A stretch of DNA of 64,000 nucleotides from Magnaporthiopsis rhizophila (Eukaryota; Ascomycota; Sordariomycetes; Magnaporthales; Magnaporthaceae). Under the pieces are notes generated by a model that did no database searches, was not told where the DNA came from, and saw only the letters and a program-made list of their open reading frames with translations. Below are positions 45,439-56,749 of this stretch, piece after piece (position 1 is the stretch's first letter; every line of letters begins with the position of its first letter). A program made the translations under genes and the position numbers. The stretch covers positions 109,491 through 173,490 of the forward strand of contig PYSS01000087.1 in NCBI GenBank assembly GCA_003049465.1, in the 5' to 3' direction.

Positions 45439-47118
45439 CTACGCAGGCGCCACCGGCTTCCAAACAGCCCTCATCCACCCATTCTCCCTCGCCACGTCGA
45501 CCGTGGCATACCATATCGACCCATCAGTCGCAGTCGCCACCATCTCCACCGCGGACGATCCCACCCTCGCCAGCGACGGAGCGCTACTAGACACCATGCC
45601 AAGATCCTCCCACCTCGCACCGGCAACCGAGGAAGTATCCGCCCTGAAGGTCAAGTGTTTCAGCTTCCCATCCGTCCCGACCGCCACAACCTCGACGCTA
45701 TCCCTCTTGGCGCCGGACACGGCAACCGCAGGCAGGCTGGCGAGCTTCTCGTCGCCCAGCCTCTCGGTCACACTCCAGGCGGTCGTCGACGTCCAGCTCC
45801 AGTGGTACAGGTATCGATCGCGGCCCATGCCGAAAAAGTCGAATCTTTGGCTCGACGCCTCAAGAAGGACAGGGTGCGTTCCCGGCATGTAGTCGCCGCC
45901 GAGATTCTGCCAGTCGCGCCAGACGGTGCGGTCGAACTGGCGGTGCCAGGCGGCGTTTCCCTCGGTGCCGTTGCCGTACACGACCATGTCGTGGTACCCC
46001 GCGATGTCGCGGCACACGACGGAGAAGCGCGAGTTGGGCACCAGGAACCCGCCGGCCGAGTCCTCCCACAGCGGCGTGCCCATCCAATATTTTTCTTCCT
46101 CGGCCCACTTGTGCTGCAGCACCGGCCCGGTCCGGTTCTGGGGCACGTCGCGCGGTATATCCCTCGTCTGCTCCACGCGTGTCCACACGTCGACCCGGCT
46201 GGTGCCGACGGCGCACAGCCCCGGTGGCTCGCCCGTGTGGTTCTGCGCGGGATACCCCTTTGGCGTGTAGCTGATGTCCATGATCCAGGTTGCCGTGCCC
46301 GTGGCCAGGCCGATGTGCTTGGCCAGCAGCCGTTTGGCCAGCGACACGCCCAGCACCGTGGCCGTCAGCCCGCCGCCCCAGCTGCTGGCGCCCGCAATTC
46401 AGCCGATGGCCACCGGGTGCCGGTCGAACTTCTCGCCGCCCCGGCTGACCCACCCGCCCTTGTAGGAGCCGCCGCCGGGCGCCGACGACGCCTGCCGCCA
46501 CGAGCCGTCGGCCGCGCGTGAGAAGAGGTACACGGTCAGGTTCTCGCCCGCCTCGCCGATATTTAGCGGCGTCGTCACCGCGGCCACCTGGTCGATACAG
46601 ATGGCGTCGGCGCTGCACTTGCTGGTGCCGGCGGGCGGTTTCGGCCCGTCGGCCGTTGTCGTGTTCCCGCCCCCTGCTGAGCCTGAGCTGCCAGAGCTCG
46701 GCGATGACGTGGGAGCACGGCGCAGCACGATGAGCCCCAGCACCGAGCCGAGGACACCACCGATGACGATCACCAGGATGCCGGCAGCTATGAGCCATGT
46801 AGATCTCCGTCGCCACCAAGGCAGCGGCAGGGGGTTATCCACCACACAGGCTTCTGGTATGCTGGTCTGGGGTCCCTCATGCGCGCCTGGTCGGACATCA
46901 CTAGCGGCAACCTGCTTTTCTGGCCGGTCGGACGGAGGCGAGACTTCAGGGAGATTGGCCGAAGGCCAGTAGACGATTGGATAGTTGGGCGACTGCGGCG
47001 CGAGCTCAAGGTAGCTGGTGTCCCGGTCTGGCAGGCAGTAAATCTCTGGCGCCTTTCCTGATCGTCGAGTCGACTTCCTTCTGAGCGGCGAAGACGGGCT
47101 TCCAAGATTAGCCAACAT
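45439..47118 (-). CDS. Membrane-anchored fucose-lectin-like protein, one in-frame TGA
   Basis: A single frame of 560 codons. The N-terminal cytoplasmic part (about 105 residues, Pro/Ser-rich) leads into a helix STWLIAAGILVIVIGGVLGS (continuing VLGLIVL), a Gly/Ser/Thr linker, then the lectin-like domain: IGEAGENLTVYLFSRAADGS, SWGGGLTATVLGVSLAKRLL, YWMGTPLWEDSAGGFLV, YGNGTEGNAAWHRQF, and blades ending VVAVGTDGKLKHLTF and MVATATDGSIWYATVD. This layout (type II anchor plus beta-propeller) is common in fungal proteins of the fucose-specific-lectin/PLL-like class; sugar binding is inferred. A TGA at 46399-46401 (codon 240, after HPVAIG) interrupts an otherwise perfect frame that resumes as IAGASSWGGG. 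Confidence 0.7.
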
Positions 47119-48308
47119 CTTGGGCGTGGCTGGCTCCGGACTTGCGTCGTAGGGATTCCTTGAAAGTGAACTCCCACACTATCCAGGGAGGAAGAGTGGA
47201 CGGGGAGCGAGGCAAGAAACAAGGAAGAAAAAAAAACGGAGGTCAAGAAAGCAATCCCCCTCGTAAACTGGCCGACCACTTGAGCCCGTCGCCACTCGTT
47301 CGAGTGACCCAAAAACTCATGCGCATCGGAAGGACTCATATCTACTGTGTCACTTCAAAAGCCCCTAGCACAAGGCGGCTGAGGGCCTCGACCAATCTGT
47401 ATTGAGCCACGTGGATGCGCTCGTTCTCTGTCATGTCGTACAAGGCAGAAACTAGGCCCTCCAGCTCTAAGCCCCGATGCCTAGTCACCCGGGCCTCAGC
47501 TAGGGTACACAGGAACGCTAAGGCCGGTTATCCTGTCCCCTGTTTGCTTATGCTCCTCTTTCTTCATGTACTAATCATGTCAGAAGGATGCCTCGGAAAG
47601 CGGACAGGAACGGGGGAAACGGCGTGCAGCCACGACGGGGCAGCCCCAGGATGCCCTGTCCCGATGACTTTCAGCTCGCTAATAAGCCAGTTTTACGGGG
47701 CTGGCGGCTACGGGGACGAACATGCTCGTAGGGCCTGATGAATACTTAACCACCCCCATCGTAATCGTTGAACCAATGCATCTCCCATGGAGGCAATTCC
47801 CTCCTTGGCGAAGTAGGAGAGGATCTCTTTCACGTATGAGCGAGGGACGATAGCAGATAGCTCAGTCAGTCAAGCCTGCTGGCGCTGGCAGCTATCAGCG
47901 ATTATTTTACAACAGCTCCGGCCCATGTGTTGGGACAGATAACCGACAGCCTCAACAGGGCTGCCCCTGAGACAATGGGGCCAGGCTAGAGAGACACACG
48001 AAACATCTCGATGGGCAAGCCACCACAATCTCCACTAGTTTCGATCAGGTTCTCGGTGAGGAGCATTGGGCATTTGGGCGCGCATAGCCTACCACTGGCG
48101 ACGCCGAAAGCACGCATTTAGAAAGCTGAGCTTGTGGCTGCGCGGCCAGGGGTAGACTACTACAGTATTCCTTAGTTCTGAGCATTCTACGGTGCTCATT
48201 AGGGAGTGTTCGGCTTTCTCGAGTCACATCCTCAAATGGACAGACTCATCTAGATTGGAGGGCGGTCATATCTCGAAACGTCCTCCGATCCCCAATGACC
48301 CCCGACGT
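47119..48308. other. No gene recognised
   Basis: Short ORFs without motifs. It separates the lectin gene from the 3' end of the HET gene. Confidence 0.4.
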
Positions 48309-50975
48309 TCATACCAAGTGAAACTCCAAGACACTTGCAGCTGAGTTAGCGATCTTGTATTGTGGGTTTGGGCGACCAGTGTACCGCCGCATTTCGAGGT
48401 CGGTCCAGATATCCCCCAAGTCAAGACTCTGCCAACGGAGGAGGTCCGGCTCCCATCGTAACGTGGAAAGAAAGCAATCACCCGCGAATTCCAGCCGAGG
48501 CATGTCGATGCGAGAGCACAGGTACTCAGAGCGACCATCCCCGACATCAAAATATTCGAACCAGACCTCTTGCTCCACACCTTCACCTCCATCTGCTTGG
48601 TGACATTGAGGGCGGACGGCATACGTGCGGGTCCAGTACTTTTGCCGAGGCGGTTGCCCCCCGAATCGACTGAATGAGATCTCCGTCGAAGAGGGTAGAT
48701 GTATACTATCGCCCGAGACGGAGCCGTCACTTTGGACGGCCGAGGGAGCAGCCGGCCAGTCCTGCTCCGGGCTAGGCCTCCAGGAATAACAAACATTATC
48801 GTGCCCATCTTCAATAGCGTCGTGCAAAGACGTTATCTTGTCTCCTCTTGCGGTGTGGGGTGAAGTAATCCCGAGTACCCGCATGGTGTTGCTGTCGAGT
48901 TCTCGCTGCAAGTAGGGGTCCCTAGGGATGACGTAGTCGCAGCCGATGACACAGCGGCCTGTCATGGTGGTAGATATCAGCCGTAGAAGGGGTGTCATGG
49001 GTGGCTCATCTCCCCTCGACTTGTCGATGATGGGTGCAAGTATAGGCACCAGCGACGCGGGGTCCAGGGGGGAAAAGTCGAGTTTACCAGGGTCGGGCCA
49101 GTGCTCTGACTGCAAGTCCGGATCGTCGAGTCCAGTTCCAGGATAAGGATCTGATAAGCCCAGCGGAACACGAGTGCAGCCGTCTTTCCCCTCGCGTACG
49201 AGACCGGCTTGCTCCGTGCCGGAGAAGCCGGGAGTGAACATGCCACCGGCCGTGATGACGAAGGCGAATCTCTCGAGATAGCGACCCGGGAGGCCGCTCC
49301 ATCTTTCGGGACCGGCTTTGGCAGCCATAAAGATGGACAACTGCCAGGGCTGCAAGACATGGGAGAGGAGGGACAAGAAGGATTCGCGGATCCACCCAAC
49401 AACCCCCGGCAGATCGTCCCGTTCAGGAAAAGGCTTCGTCTTGAAGGCCACCGAAAGCGGGAAAAGCATATCGTGACGTAAAGGCGTAATAGTCACTCTC
49501 AGTTTGTCGAGATCAGTAGCTCTGAGGACCGGCCACACGCTACTGTTCCAATCCTTAACGCGTTGATCCAGGGCGGTCGAGGGCCAGTATTCGATATGGC
49601 AGACCACAGCACGAAGGCGGTGGCCGTTGCCATCGCTTCTTCTGGCAACCACCGGGCACGACGGAATCGCATTCTGATAAATAAGGCGATCGTGGTAGCG
49701 AGTGAGCAGTTCCTCGTATGGATTCGCTTCGCTAAAAGCCAAATGCGGACCTCTCTCATTCCGCCCTTCGATCCAGAGCGGCCGTCGCCGTTGCGGGTTC
49801 CTCCAATCCGGGACCCAGGACGGCAGGCCTGATGGCCCCGCCGCCCCATCAGCTCTCGCCAGGGCTTGGCCAAGCGTCCAGATGAAGTTGCCGCAGTGGG
49901 CAAGAAACTCGGCAAAGCGAGTAAAGACCTGCTCAGGGGTTGCCGTATAGCTGAGCTCCATTCCACGTAGCTGCGCCACTGAACCCTCGTCTGTGCTTGG
50001 TAGAGGCCAAGGGGAGAAAGATGTTGCAGGTGGAGGATGGACAACAAGCTCAAGTTTTCTGTTCCGGGAACCCGATGTGGACAACAGTTTGAGCTCGACA
50101 TCATGGGCGAGCGGGGCGATGGTAAAGATGCGATCGATGGGGTCTACGCATCCGAACTGATCAAATACACGCATCAGCCGAAGGAGGCCGCAGTCGGCCG
50201 AGGGCTCCCCGGATAGGTTTTGGTCCCATATTTGGTACATGGTGAGAAAAGCTTCGGTGGACCTGGTAGGCAGTGGGTCCCGCGACAGAGGCAACAGTCT
50301 GCTGACGATGGAGACCAGCCGTAGGAAACTCGTGCTCTCGGCTCCCACGAACAGAACGACGTCAGGACTGAATACGACTTCTTGGATAATCCACCGCCGG
50401 CTGAACCACGGCATGCTCATGAGAGCGGATGCGCAGCTTGCGAGCTCATCCATCTCCCCGGCAGATAACGTGCTATTGCGCCGCAGAAAGCGATGCCCTA
50501 GGACGCCGAGCCTAGCCATCGCCTTTTCCTTTTCGCCGTCGCTGCCGAGCCAGACGAGGACTCTCTCTGCGCTGCGATATATGTCGACCATTCCAGGGAT
50601 CTGGACGTCTTTTTCTTCGACATCTCCTTGATTGATGCAAACGGCGTCGGCCCAGATCACTCGGACCTTGGACCTCCTTCGGAATCTCCGAAGTGCGGTC
50701 CAGAGATTTTCGGTAATTGGCAGCGCCGCCCAACGTTCCTCGTCGCCCTCGAGAATGCTGACGTATATCTGGTGGGTCGGCGAGCCGTCTCCCCAGGTGT
50801 AAGACAGAGCCTCATAGGGACTAAAGTCCTTCTCGAGGTTGACGGCCTTGAGGTTGCATCGAAGCTCGTCTGAGGGATCGGTCGCCGGGAGCAGCTCGAG
50901 GAAGCGAGTACAATTGCCTGACGGAAGCGGGGTATATCGGAACTCCCCGGCAACTGTGGATGAAGTGCCGCCCAT
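48309..50975 (-). CDS. HET-domain protein, 888 aa
   Basis: Encodes a heterokaryon-incompatibility-family protein of the kind that triggers cell death on non-self contact in ascomycetes. The HET domain is complete: SPYEALSYTWGDGSP, ITENLWTALRRFRRRSKVRV, IWADAVCINQGDVEEKDVQI, then MVDIYRSAERVLVWLG. Downstream come MPWFSRRWIIQEVVF, a long variable middle, and the C-terminal half. The frame stays open to an ATG at 51191, but the Met at 50975 (MGGTSSTVAGEFRYTPLP) gives the usual HET N-terminus, so it is preferred; the upstream extension would add 72 residues. No introns or stops. It lies divergent from the NLR gene at 53261, a typical setting for allorecognition genes, but pairing is inferred only from proximity. 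Confidence 0.85.
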   Translation of the reverse strand: MGGTSSTVAGEFRYTPLPSGNCTRFLELLPATDPSDELRCNLKAVNLEKDFSPYEALSYTWGDGSPTHQIYVSILEGDEERWAALPITENLWTALRRFRRRSKVRVIWADAVCINQGDVEEKDVQIPGMVDIYRSAERVLVWLGSDGEKEKAMARLGVLGHRFLRRNSTLSAGEMDELASCASALMSMPWFSRRWIIQEVVFSPDVVLFVGAESTSFLRLVSIVSRLLPLSRDPLPTRSTEAFLTMYQIWDQNLSGEPSADCGLLRLMRVFDQFGCVDPIDRIFTIAPLAHDVELKLLSTSGSRNRKLELVVHPPPATSFSPWPLPSTDEGSVAQLRGMELSYTATPEQVFTRFAEFLAHCGNFIWTLGQALARADGAAGPSGLPSWVPDWRNPQRRRPLWIEGRNERGPHLAFSEANPYEELLTRYHDRLIYQNAIPSCPVVARRSDGNGHRLRAVVCHIEYWPSTALDQRVKDWNSSVWPVLRATDLDKLRVTITPLRHDMLFPLSVAFKTKPFPERDDLPGVVGWIRESFLSLLSHVLQPWQLSIFMAAKAGPERWSGLPGRYLERFAFVITAGGMFTPGFSGTEQAGLVREGKDGCTRVPLGLSDPYPGTGLDDPDLQSEHWPDPGKLDFSPLDPASLVPILAPIIDKSRGDEPPMTPLLRLISTTMTGRCVIGCDYVIPRDPYLQRELDSNTMRVLGITSPHTARGDKITSLHDAIEDGHDNVCYSWRPSPEQDWPAAPSAVQSDGSVSGDSIHLPSSTEISFSRFGGQPPRQKYWTRTYAVRPQCHQADGGEGVEQEVWFEYFDVGDGRSEYLCSRIDMPRLEFAGDCFLSTLRWEPDLLRWQSLDLGDIWTDLEMRRYTGRPNPQYKIANSAASVLEFHLV

Positions 50976-51191
50976 TGGAGAAACCCGCAGCTCGAACAAT
51001 GTCCGGTCGGAGGGGCGGGTGCGGATAGGGGCAATAGGCGTCTGGTATTGAGTCGCGGACAGGTAATCCCTATCTCTCCTTGGATTGAGGTGTAGCGAGA
51101 GAATCATCTTTTCGTCCAAGCCTGAGCCATCGTAGCCGTCTCGCGGGAGTTGGGCAAAAATTGCGTCAGCTACGCATTGGGCTGGCACCAC

Positions 51192-53260
51192 CCAGCGAGG
51201 CGCTGCTCTGCCATGCCACCCGCAGCATAGTGCCCTGTGCCCTTGTTAAAAACGCGACAATGGTTGGTGGAAAGAAGCAAGGGGTTCTCAGCGAGATGGG
51301 CGCCGGAGGGCATCGTGCATATCACCACCACACCATCCGTATTGTCAAACTTGCACGTTCTCCAAGGAGAAGCCTGCACTCCGAATAAACCGCATAAGCG
51401 AATTGAGGAACGAGTGGTCATAAAAGACAAAAAGGAAATGCAAAAAAAGAAACAAGATACAGGAAATAACAGGACATACATAGGAAACAACAGGGCATAG
51501 GAAAGAACAAGATATAGGAAATAACAAGATATAAGAAATAAAACAGGATATCGAGACACAGGAAATAAAACAAGATATGGGAGGTAAAACAAGATATAGG
51601 AAACAACAGGATATAGGAAACACCAGGACATAAGAAATAATAAGAAGAACCCTGTGACTGACTCCTTTGCCACCGGAGCTATCCGCGTCTGCCAGTCTAA
51701 GCCCTGGAACCACACAAGCCTTCCCGTCAATCGCTCCAGGCCCCGCCCCCGCGCCTTCCCGTACCGCGCCCCGCCCCCGCAAGATTTGTATGGAGCCAAT
51801 GTCCATCCAGCTTGTACTGCGAGCCTTTTTTTTTTTTTTTGTTGACTGGTCGCACGCCCTTACCGAACATCGCCGGCGTGCCGCCACGGCCCGGCAACAG
51901 CAGTGCGTGCGCGATGCCACTAACGATGTGGCCGTTGGATCGATAAACGCCTGCATCACGCAGAGCAGATGTTTTCGAAGCGCGCAACCCACGCGCCGCA
52001 GTCGATTGGGGGGCGGGGCTCATCGCGTAGGTACCCCTGTGGAACCGGCTAAGACGGCAGCCATCGTTCCTGAGCCCCTCCTTGATCTTATCCCGGATGG
52101 CCGCTTCAAGCGCCTTGGCGGAGAAATGCGCCGCTGGAAGACGCTGGAAGCCAGGTCGTCTTTTTCGGGGTGAATGCTCTTTATGCTAACTCCTTACGAA
52201 GCAGCATTCCCGCTTCGAGTGACCCGTCCACGCCACGGCGGCGCCCCCATCTTTGGCCCCCAACTTCACTCCCACGGCCGCCTGCCTCCTGGCCGGCCGC
52301 AGTCCTCTGCCTACCACCTACCCCCTTTTGCAAGTCCCTGGTCGCCCTGGTGCAGTGCGAAGTGGTTGCGTGCTTCACCAATCACATTCGGGCAAATTGT
52401 TCCCACTCCATACTCAGGGGTATCTTTGTTCGGGGTCCACAAATATATCCAGATAGCCGCCGACACGTCCAGTCCACTTTCACTCCCTTGGTCCAATGGC
52501 GATTTCCGACACCATGCGCAACACTGCTTATGGGCTGCAAATGTGATCAGCCATCCATTTACGGTCCAGGGTTTAGCCCGCCGAATTACAGCCACCCATT
52601 CCGCCGTCAGCATGCCGTGGGGCGTCCTTGGCAATGCACAGCGTACGCATGTCTGTCGAGCTCGCCTGGGAAAGAGGGGCAAGCCGACCGCCAGTTTCCC
52701 TCCGCCGCCTCCAGAGACGCAAGCCTCCATAGGGGAACCCATGGCTGGCCGAGGGTCCAGTCTGCCTAAATGCGATGTTTGCGCGGGCAAAGGTCAGGCT
52801 CGCCAGAAAGTGGGTGGTGGTAAGGCTCCATTGCTCCGAAGGCGTGCATGGTGGCTGGCAAAAGATGCATTCCTATAGCCAACCATTTGGCCCTTGGCAC
52901 CCCCCATTTTACCCTCCCGGGGAATCGCCAAAAGCTGCTCTGTTTTCTTTCTTGTGCCATCAGATGTTCTTCTCCTCCCACGATTCTCCTTTTGGTTTTC
53001 CTGCCCCTATAAGCCGCGTTCCCCTATTATACACCCCTTGCGTTGTACTTCAAAGTCGTCACTCCTGATCCGAACCAGGTCTTTGCCCGTCGGCTATTTT
53101 TCGGCCACCATCAAAGACAAGTCGCATCCGCAGCCGACTCTGTTGCCTTGCCCTGCCCCGTCGCGCTTGCATCTCTGCTGCCGGTGTTCTTTTCTCCTCT
53201 CTCTCTCTTTTCTTCCTCTCTCTTTTCCTCTATATCCCTAGCCATTTATCACCGTCCACC
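51192..53260. other. Divergent promoter region with minisatellite
   Basis: About 2 kb lies between the HET and NLR genes. It holds a short-period tandem repeat (listed), a T15-T16 run near 51827, and no ORF with recognisable motifs. Pyrimidine-rich stretches just upstream of 53261 fit a fungal promoter. Confidence 0.5.
51447..51645. repeat. A-rich minisatellite, ~14-19 bp units
   Basis: Degenerate tandem units of the type ATAGGAAATAACAAGAT are repeated about a dozen times. On the minus strand they give a long hydrophobic ORF that is not a real gene. Confidence 0.75.
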
Positions 53261-56200
53261 ATGGCTCACGACTCCCCGCGTCCGTTACGCATCCTCTCTC
53301 TGGGTAAGACCCCCCGACGTAACCTCCCGCGGGACGCCGTACCCTGCTAACACCCCCAGACGGAGGCGGCATCCGTGGCCTTTCCAGCCTGCTCATTTTG
53401 GAGCACATTATGGAAGGCATCCGCAAAGAAGAAGGCCTCAGCGAAGCCCCGAGGCCATGTAAACGATTCGACCTGATCGGCGGCACAAGCACCGGAGGGT
53501 ATGTGACGCCTTGCTAAATATACCATCAGCTCAGCACGTTTTAACTTTTAAGCAGCATTATCGCCATCATGTTGGGTCGGCTGGGCATGGGCGTCGACGA
53601 ATGCATCCGAGCCTATCGGAAGGTGGCAGAAAGAGCATTCACTCCGAAGATAACGACCTTCTTACCAGCGTCTCCCAAGGGCGCATTTTCCGCCAAGGCA
53701 CTCGAAGCGGCGATTCGGGATACGATTAAGGAGTACTGCGTAGCGCCAGAGTGTGCGACACTACGCCGCGAGGGGCACTCGACGGCTGCTACGTGTACAC
53801 ACAGCGAGATGGAGCTGCGCGACACATCGTGCACTGATACGTACGTTCCAGGAACGGTGCTTTTGCAAACACGCGCATAGCTAACTCCCAACAGGGTCGT
53901 ACTGGCCATTACCAAGGACAATATCGACGCGCGACCGACCCTGTTCACGACGTACGACACTTCGATCGGATTGAGCGGCTGCACCATCTGGCAGGTGGCG
54001 CGGGCGACATCGGCGGCGACAACCTTCTTCAAGCCGATCAGGGTCGGCCGGGACGAGATCGAGTTCATCGATGCCGCCTTCGGATACAACAACCCGTGCG
54101 AGGTGCTCATCGAAGAGGCGCGGCGGCGGTTCCCCACACGCGAGCGGATGCAGATTCTTAGTGTCGGCACAGGGCTTGGGGATGTCGTTAGTATTCGCGA
54201 TTCCAGACGCTCTATCGTTGAGGCTTTAAAGAAGATGGCAACGACGTCGAAGCAGGTGGCGGATCGGCTTGACGGCCGGCTCGGGGTTGACGGCGAATAC
54301 TTCCGATTCAACGTGGAACGGGGCCTCGAGGATACGACACTGTCGGACTGGAAGAAGGCAAGCAAGATCTCGGCGCACACACTGAACTACATCCACGACT
54401 CTGAGAGACTGCTCGGCAAATTTGTGGACGAGTTCCTCGGGCGGGGGAAAGCTTCGGTGGCCGGCCCGGAAGGAGCACCAGTACCTCGTTAGTATAAGCG
54501 CTACCCTTTATTAACACACAGCAACTAACATGGCCAAAAGAAGTAGGGGCCAATTACTATATCCCACTCTCAAAGAACGAGTATTTCGTGGGACGGACGG
54601 AAGTGCTCCGCACGCTCGAGAAAAAACTGTTTGGCGATGATGGCCCGCGCCGCGTCGCTCTCGTCGGGCTCGGGGGCATCGGCAAGACACAGGCGGCACT
54701 GCACCTCGCCTATTTGACGCAGGAAAATAAATCTGGGTGGTCCGTTTTTTGGGTGCCGGCTTTGAGCATGGCAAGCTTCGAGCAGGCGTGCGTCGATATA
54801 ATCGGGAAGCTGCGAGTTCCACCCGGCGAGGGCGAGGGTGCCAAAGATATATTCCGCCGCCATTTCAGCTCGTCGACGGCAGGAAAATGGCTGCTGATCG
54901 TTGACAACGCCGACGATTGGGAAACCGTGTTCGGGCAAGCCGATGAGGGCGGAATAAACGACCACCTGCCGCAGAGCAGCGGTGGCCGGATCCTGTTTAC
55001 AACTCGGTCTCGAAAAGTGGCCACCAGCGTTGCCAGGAACAACATTGTCGACCTGTCAGAGATGAGTCGCGGCGAAGCACGAGAATTCTTGGAAAAGTCA
55101 TTGGTCGAGCCAAGTCTGCCGCCGGACGGCACTGTCGACGAGTTCCTACAAGAGCTCACCCATCTGCCCCTAGCGATCACCCAAGCGGCCGCTTATATGA
55201 ACGAGAACCAAATATCCATTGCGGAATACCTTCGAATTTTCCGCAATACGGATCGGGACAAAGTCGAGCTGCTGGCCGCAGAATTCACAGACAACACACG
55301 GTACAAGGAGACGCAGAACGTGGTGGCGACGACATGGATCATCTCGTTCGAGCAGATCCACAAGATCAATGCGGACGCGGCGAAGCTACTCTCATTCGTG
55401 GCATGTATCGAGCCCAAGGCCATACCGCGGTCGATGCTGCCCAGTGTAGGGACAGAGCAGCGAATGACGGGGGCGATCGGACTGCTCTGCGGGTATGCCT
55501 TTCTGCGTCAGCGAGGGGATGGCGGCATATTCGACATGCACAGTCTGGTGCATTTGGCGACACAGGAGTGGGTCAAGGGGAAAGGAGATCTGGGAAAGAC
55601 AATGGAAAACGCTTTGGCGCAACTGGTAGCGGTTTTCCCCCGCGAAAAGTGGGAAAATCGCGAGCAATGGAGGCAATATATGCCGCATGCGCTTAAGATG
55701 CTTCAAGCATACGAAGCGGCAAGGGGAGGTGAAAGCGAAGCAATGAATGAATTAAGATATTGGGCAGGGCGGTGTTTACGAATGGACGGACGGATCCGGG
55801 AGGCGGTCGATTTGTTGGAGCACGTGGTGGCTGTCGAAAGGAGAACGCTTTCGGAGGAACACCCGGATCGATTAGCATCGCAACATGAACTCGCCACGGT
55901 ATACAGGGCCAATGGGCAGATTAAAAAAGCCGTCGATTTATTGGAGCACGTGGTGGCTGTCGAAAGGAGAACGCTTTCGGAGGAACACCCAAATCGATTG
56001 GCATCGCAACACGCACTCGCTATAGCATACGAAACCGACGGTCAGGTTAAAAAGGCTATCGATCNTTGGCATCGCAACACGCACTCGCTATAGCATACGA
56101 AACCGACGGTCAGGTTAAAAAGGCTATCGATCTATTGGAGGGCGTGGTGGCCGTCCGAAAAAGAACGCTTTCGGAGGAACACCCAAATCGATTGGCATCG

Positions 56201-56749
56201 CAACACGCACTCGCGATGGCATACGAAACCGACGGTCAGGTTAAAAAGGCTATCGATTTATTGGAGCACGTGGTGGCCGTCCGAAAAAGAACGCTTTCGG
56301 AGGAACACCCAAATCGATTGGCATCGCAACACGCACTCGCGATGGCATACGAAACCGACGGTCAGGTTAAAAAGGCTATCGATTTATTGGAGCACGTGGT
56401 GGCCGTCCGAAAAAGAACGCTTTCGGAGGAACACCCGGATCGATTGGCATCGCAGTATGTACTTGCTACAGCATACGAAACCGACGGTCAGGTTAAAAAG
56501 GCTATCGATTTATTGGAGCACGTGATGGCTATCGAAAGGAGAACGCTTTCGGAGGAACACCCAAATCGATTGGCATCGCAACACGCACTCGCTGTGGCAT
56601 ACGAAACCGACGGTCAGGTTAAAAAGGCTATCGATTTATTGGAGCACGTGATGGCTATCGAAAGGAGAACGCTTTCGGAGGAACACCCGGATCGATTGCT
56701 GTCGCAGAACGCGCTCGCGCGTGTTCGTGGAAAAATGGTTTCGGAATAA
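53261..56749 (+). CDS. Patatin / NB-ARC / TPR NLR-type protein
   Basis: Five exons: 53261-53303, 53360-53498, 53556-53840, 53895-54487, 54541-56749. Intron ends are GT...AG; GCTAAC/CTAAC branch sites are seen in introns 1, 3 and 4. The N-terminal patatin-like phospholipase part has the oxyanion motif DGGGIRGL and the lipase GTSTG (FDLIGGTSTGG); the catalytic aspartate is probably in FIDAAFGYNNP. The NB-ARC core shows Walker A GLGGIGKT, LLIVDNADDW, GGRILFTTRS, THLPLAITQAA and an MHD-like FDMHSLVHLA. Eight or so TPR-like repeats follow. The same domain order occurs in Neurospora PLP-1, which mediates germling-regulated death; a similar role here is inferred. An N at 56065 breaks the repeat array and shifts the frame, an assembly gap more likely than a mutation. 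The stop is at 56747-56749. Confidence 0.85.
55791..56740 (+). repeat. 126-bp TPR-coding repeat array with N gap
   Basis: Repeat units start (at I/VKKA) at 55921, 56047, 56114, 56240, 56366, 56492 and 56618, 126 bp apart except for the 67-bp interval across the N at 56065. The unit core is LLEHVVAVRKRTLSEEHPNR followed by LASQHALAxAYETDGQ. Differences cluster at few codons, such as VRKR/VERR/IERR and HPN/HPD. Confidence 0.9.

Noticed and set aside
51345..51992. Hydrophobic 215-codon minus-strand ORF
   Set aside because: Translation of the minisatellite; no conserved domain.
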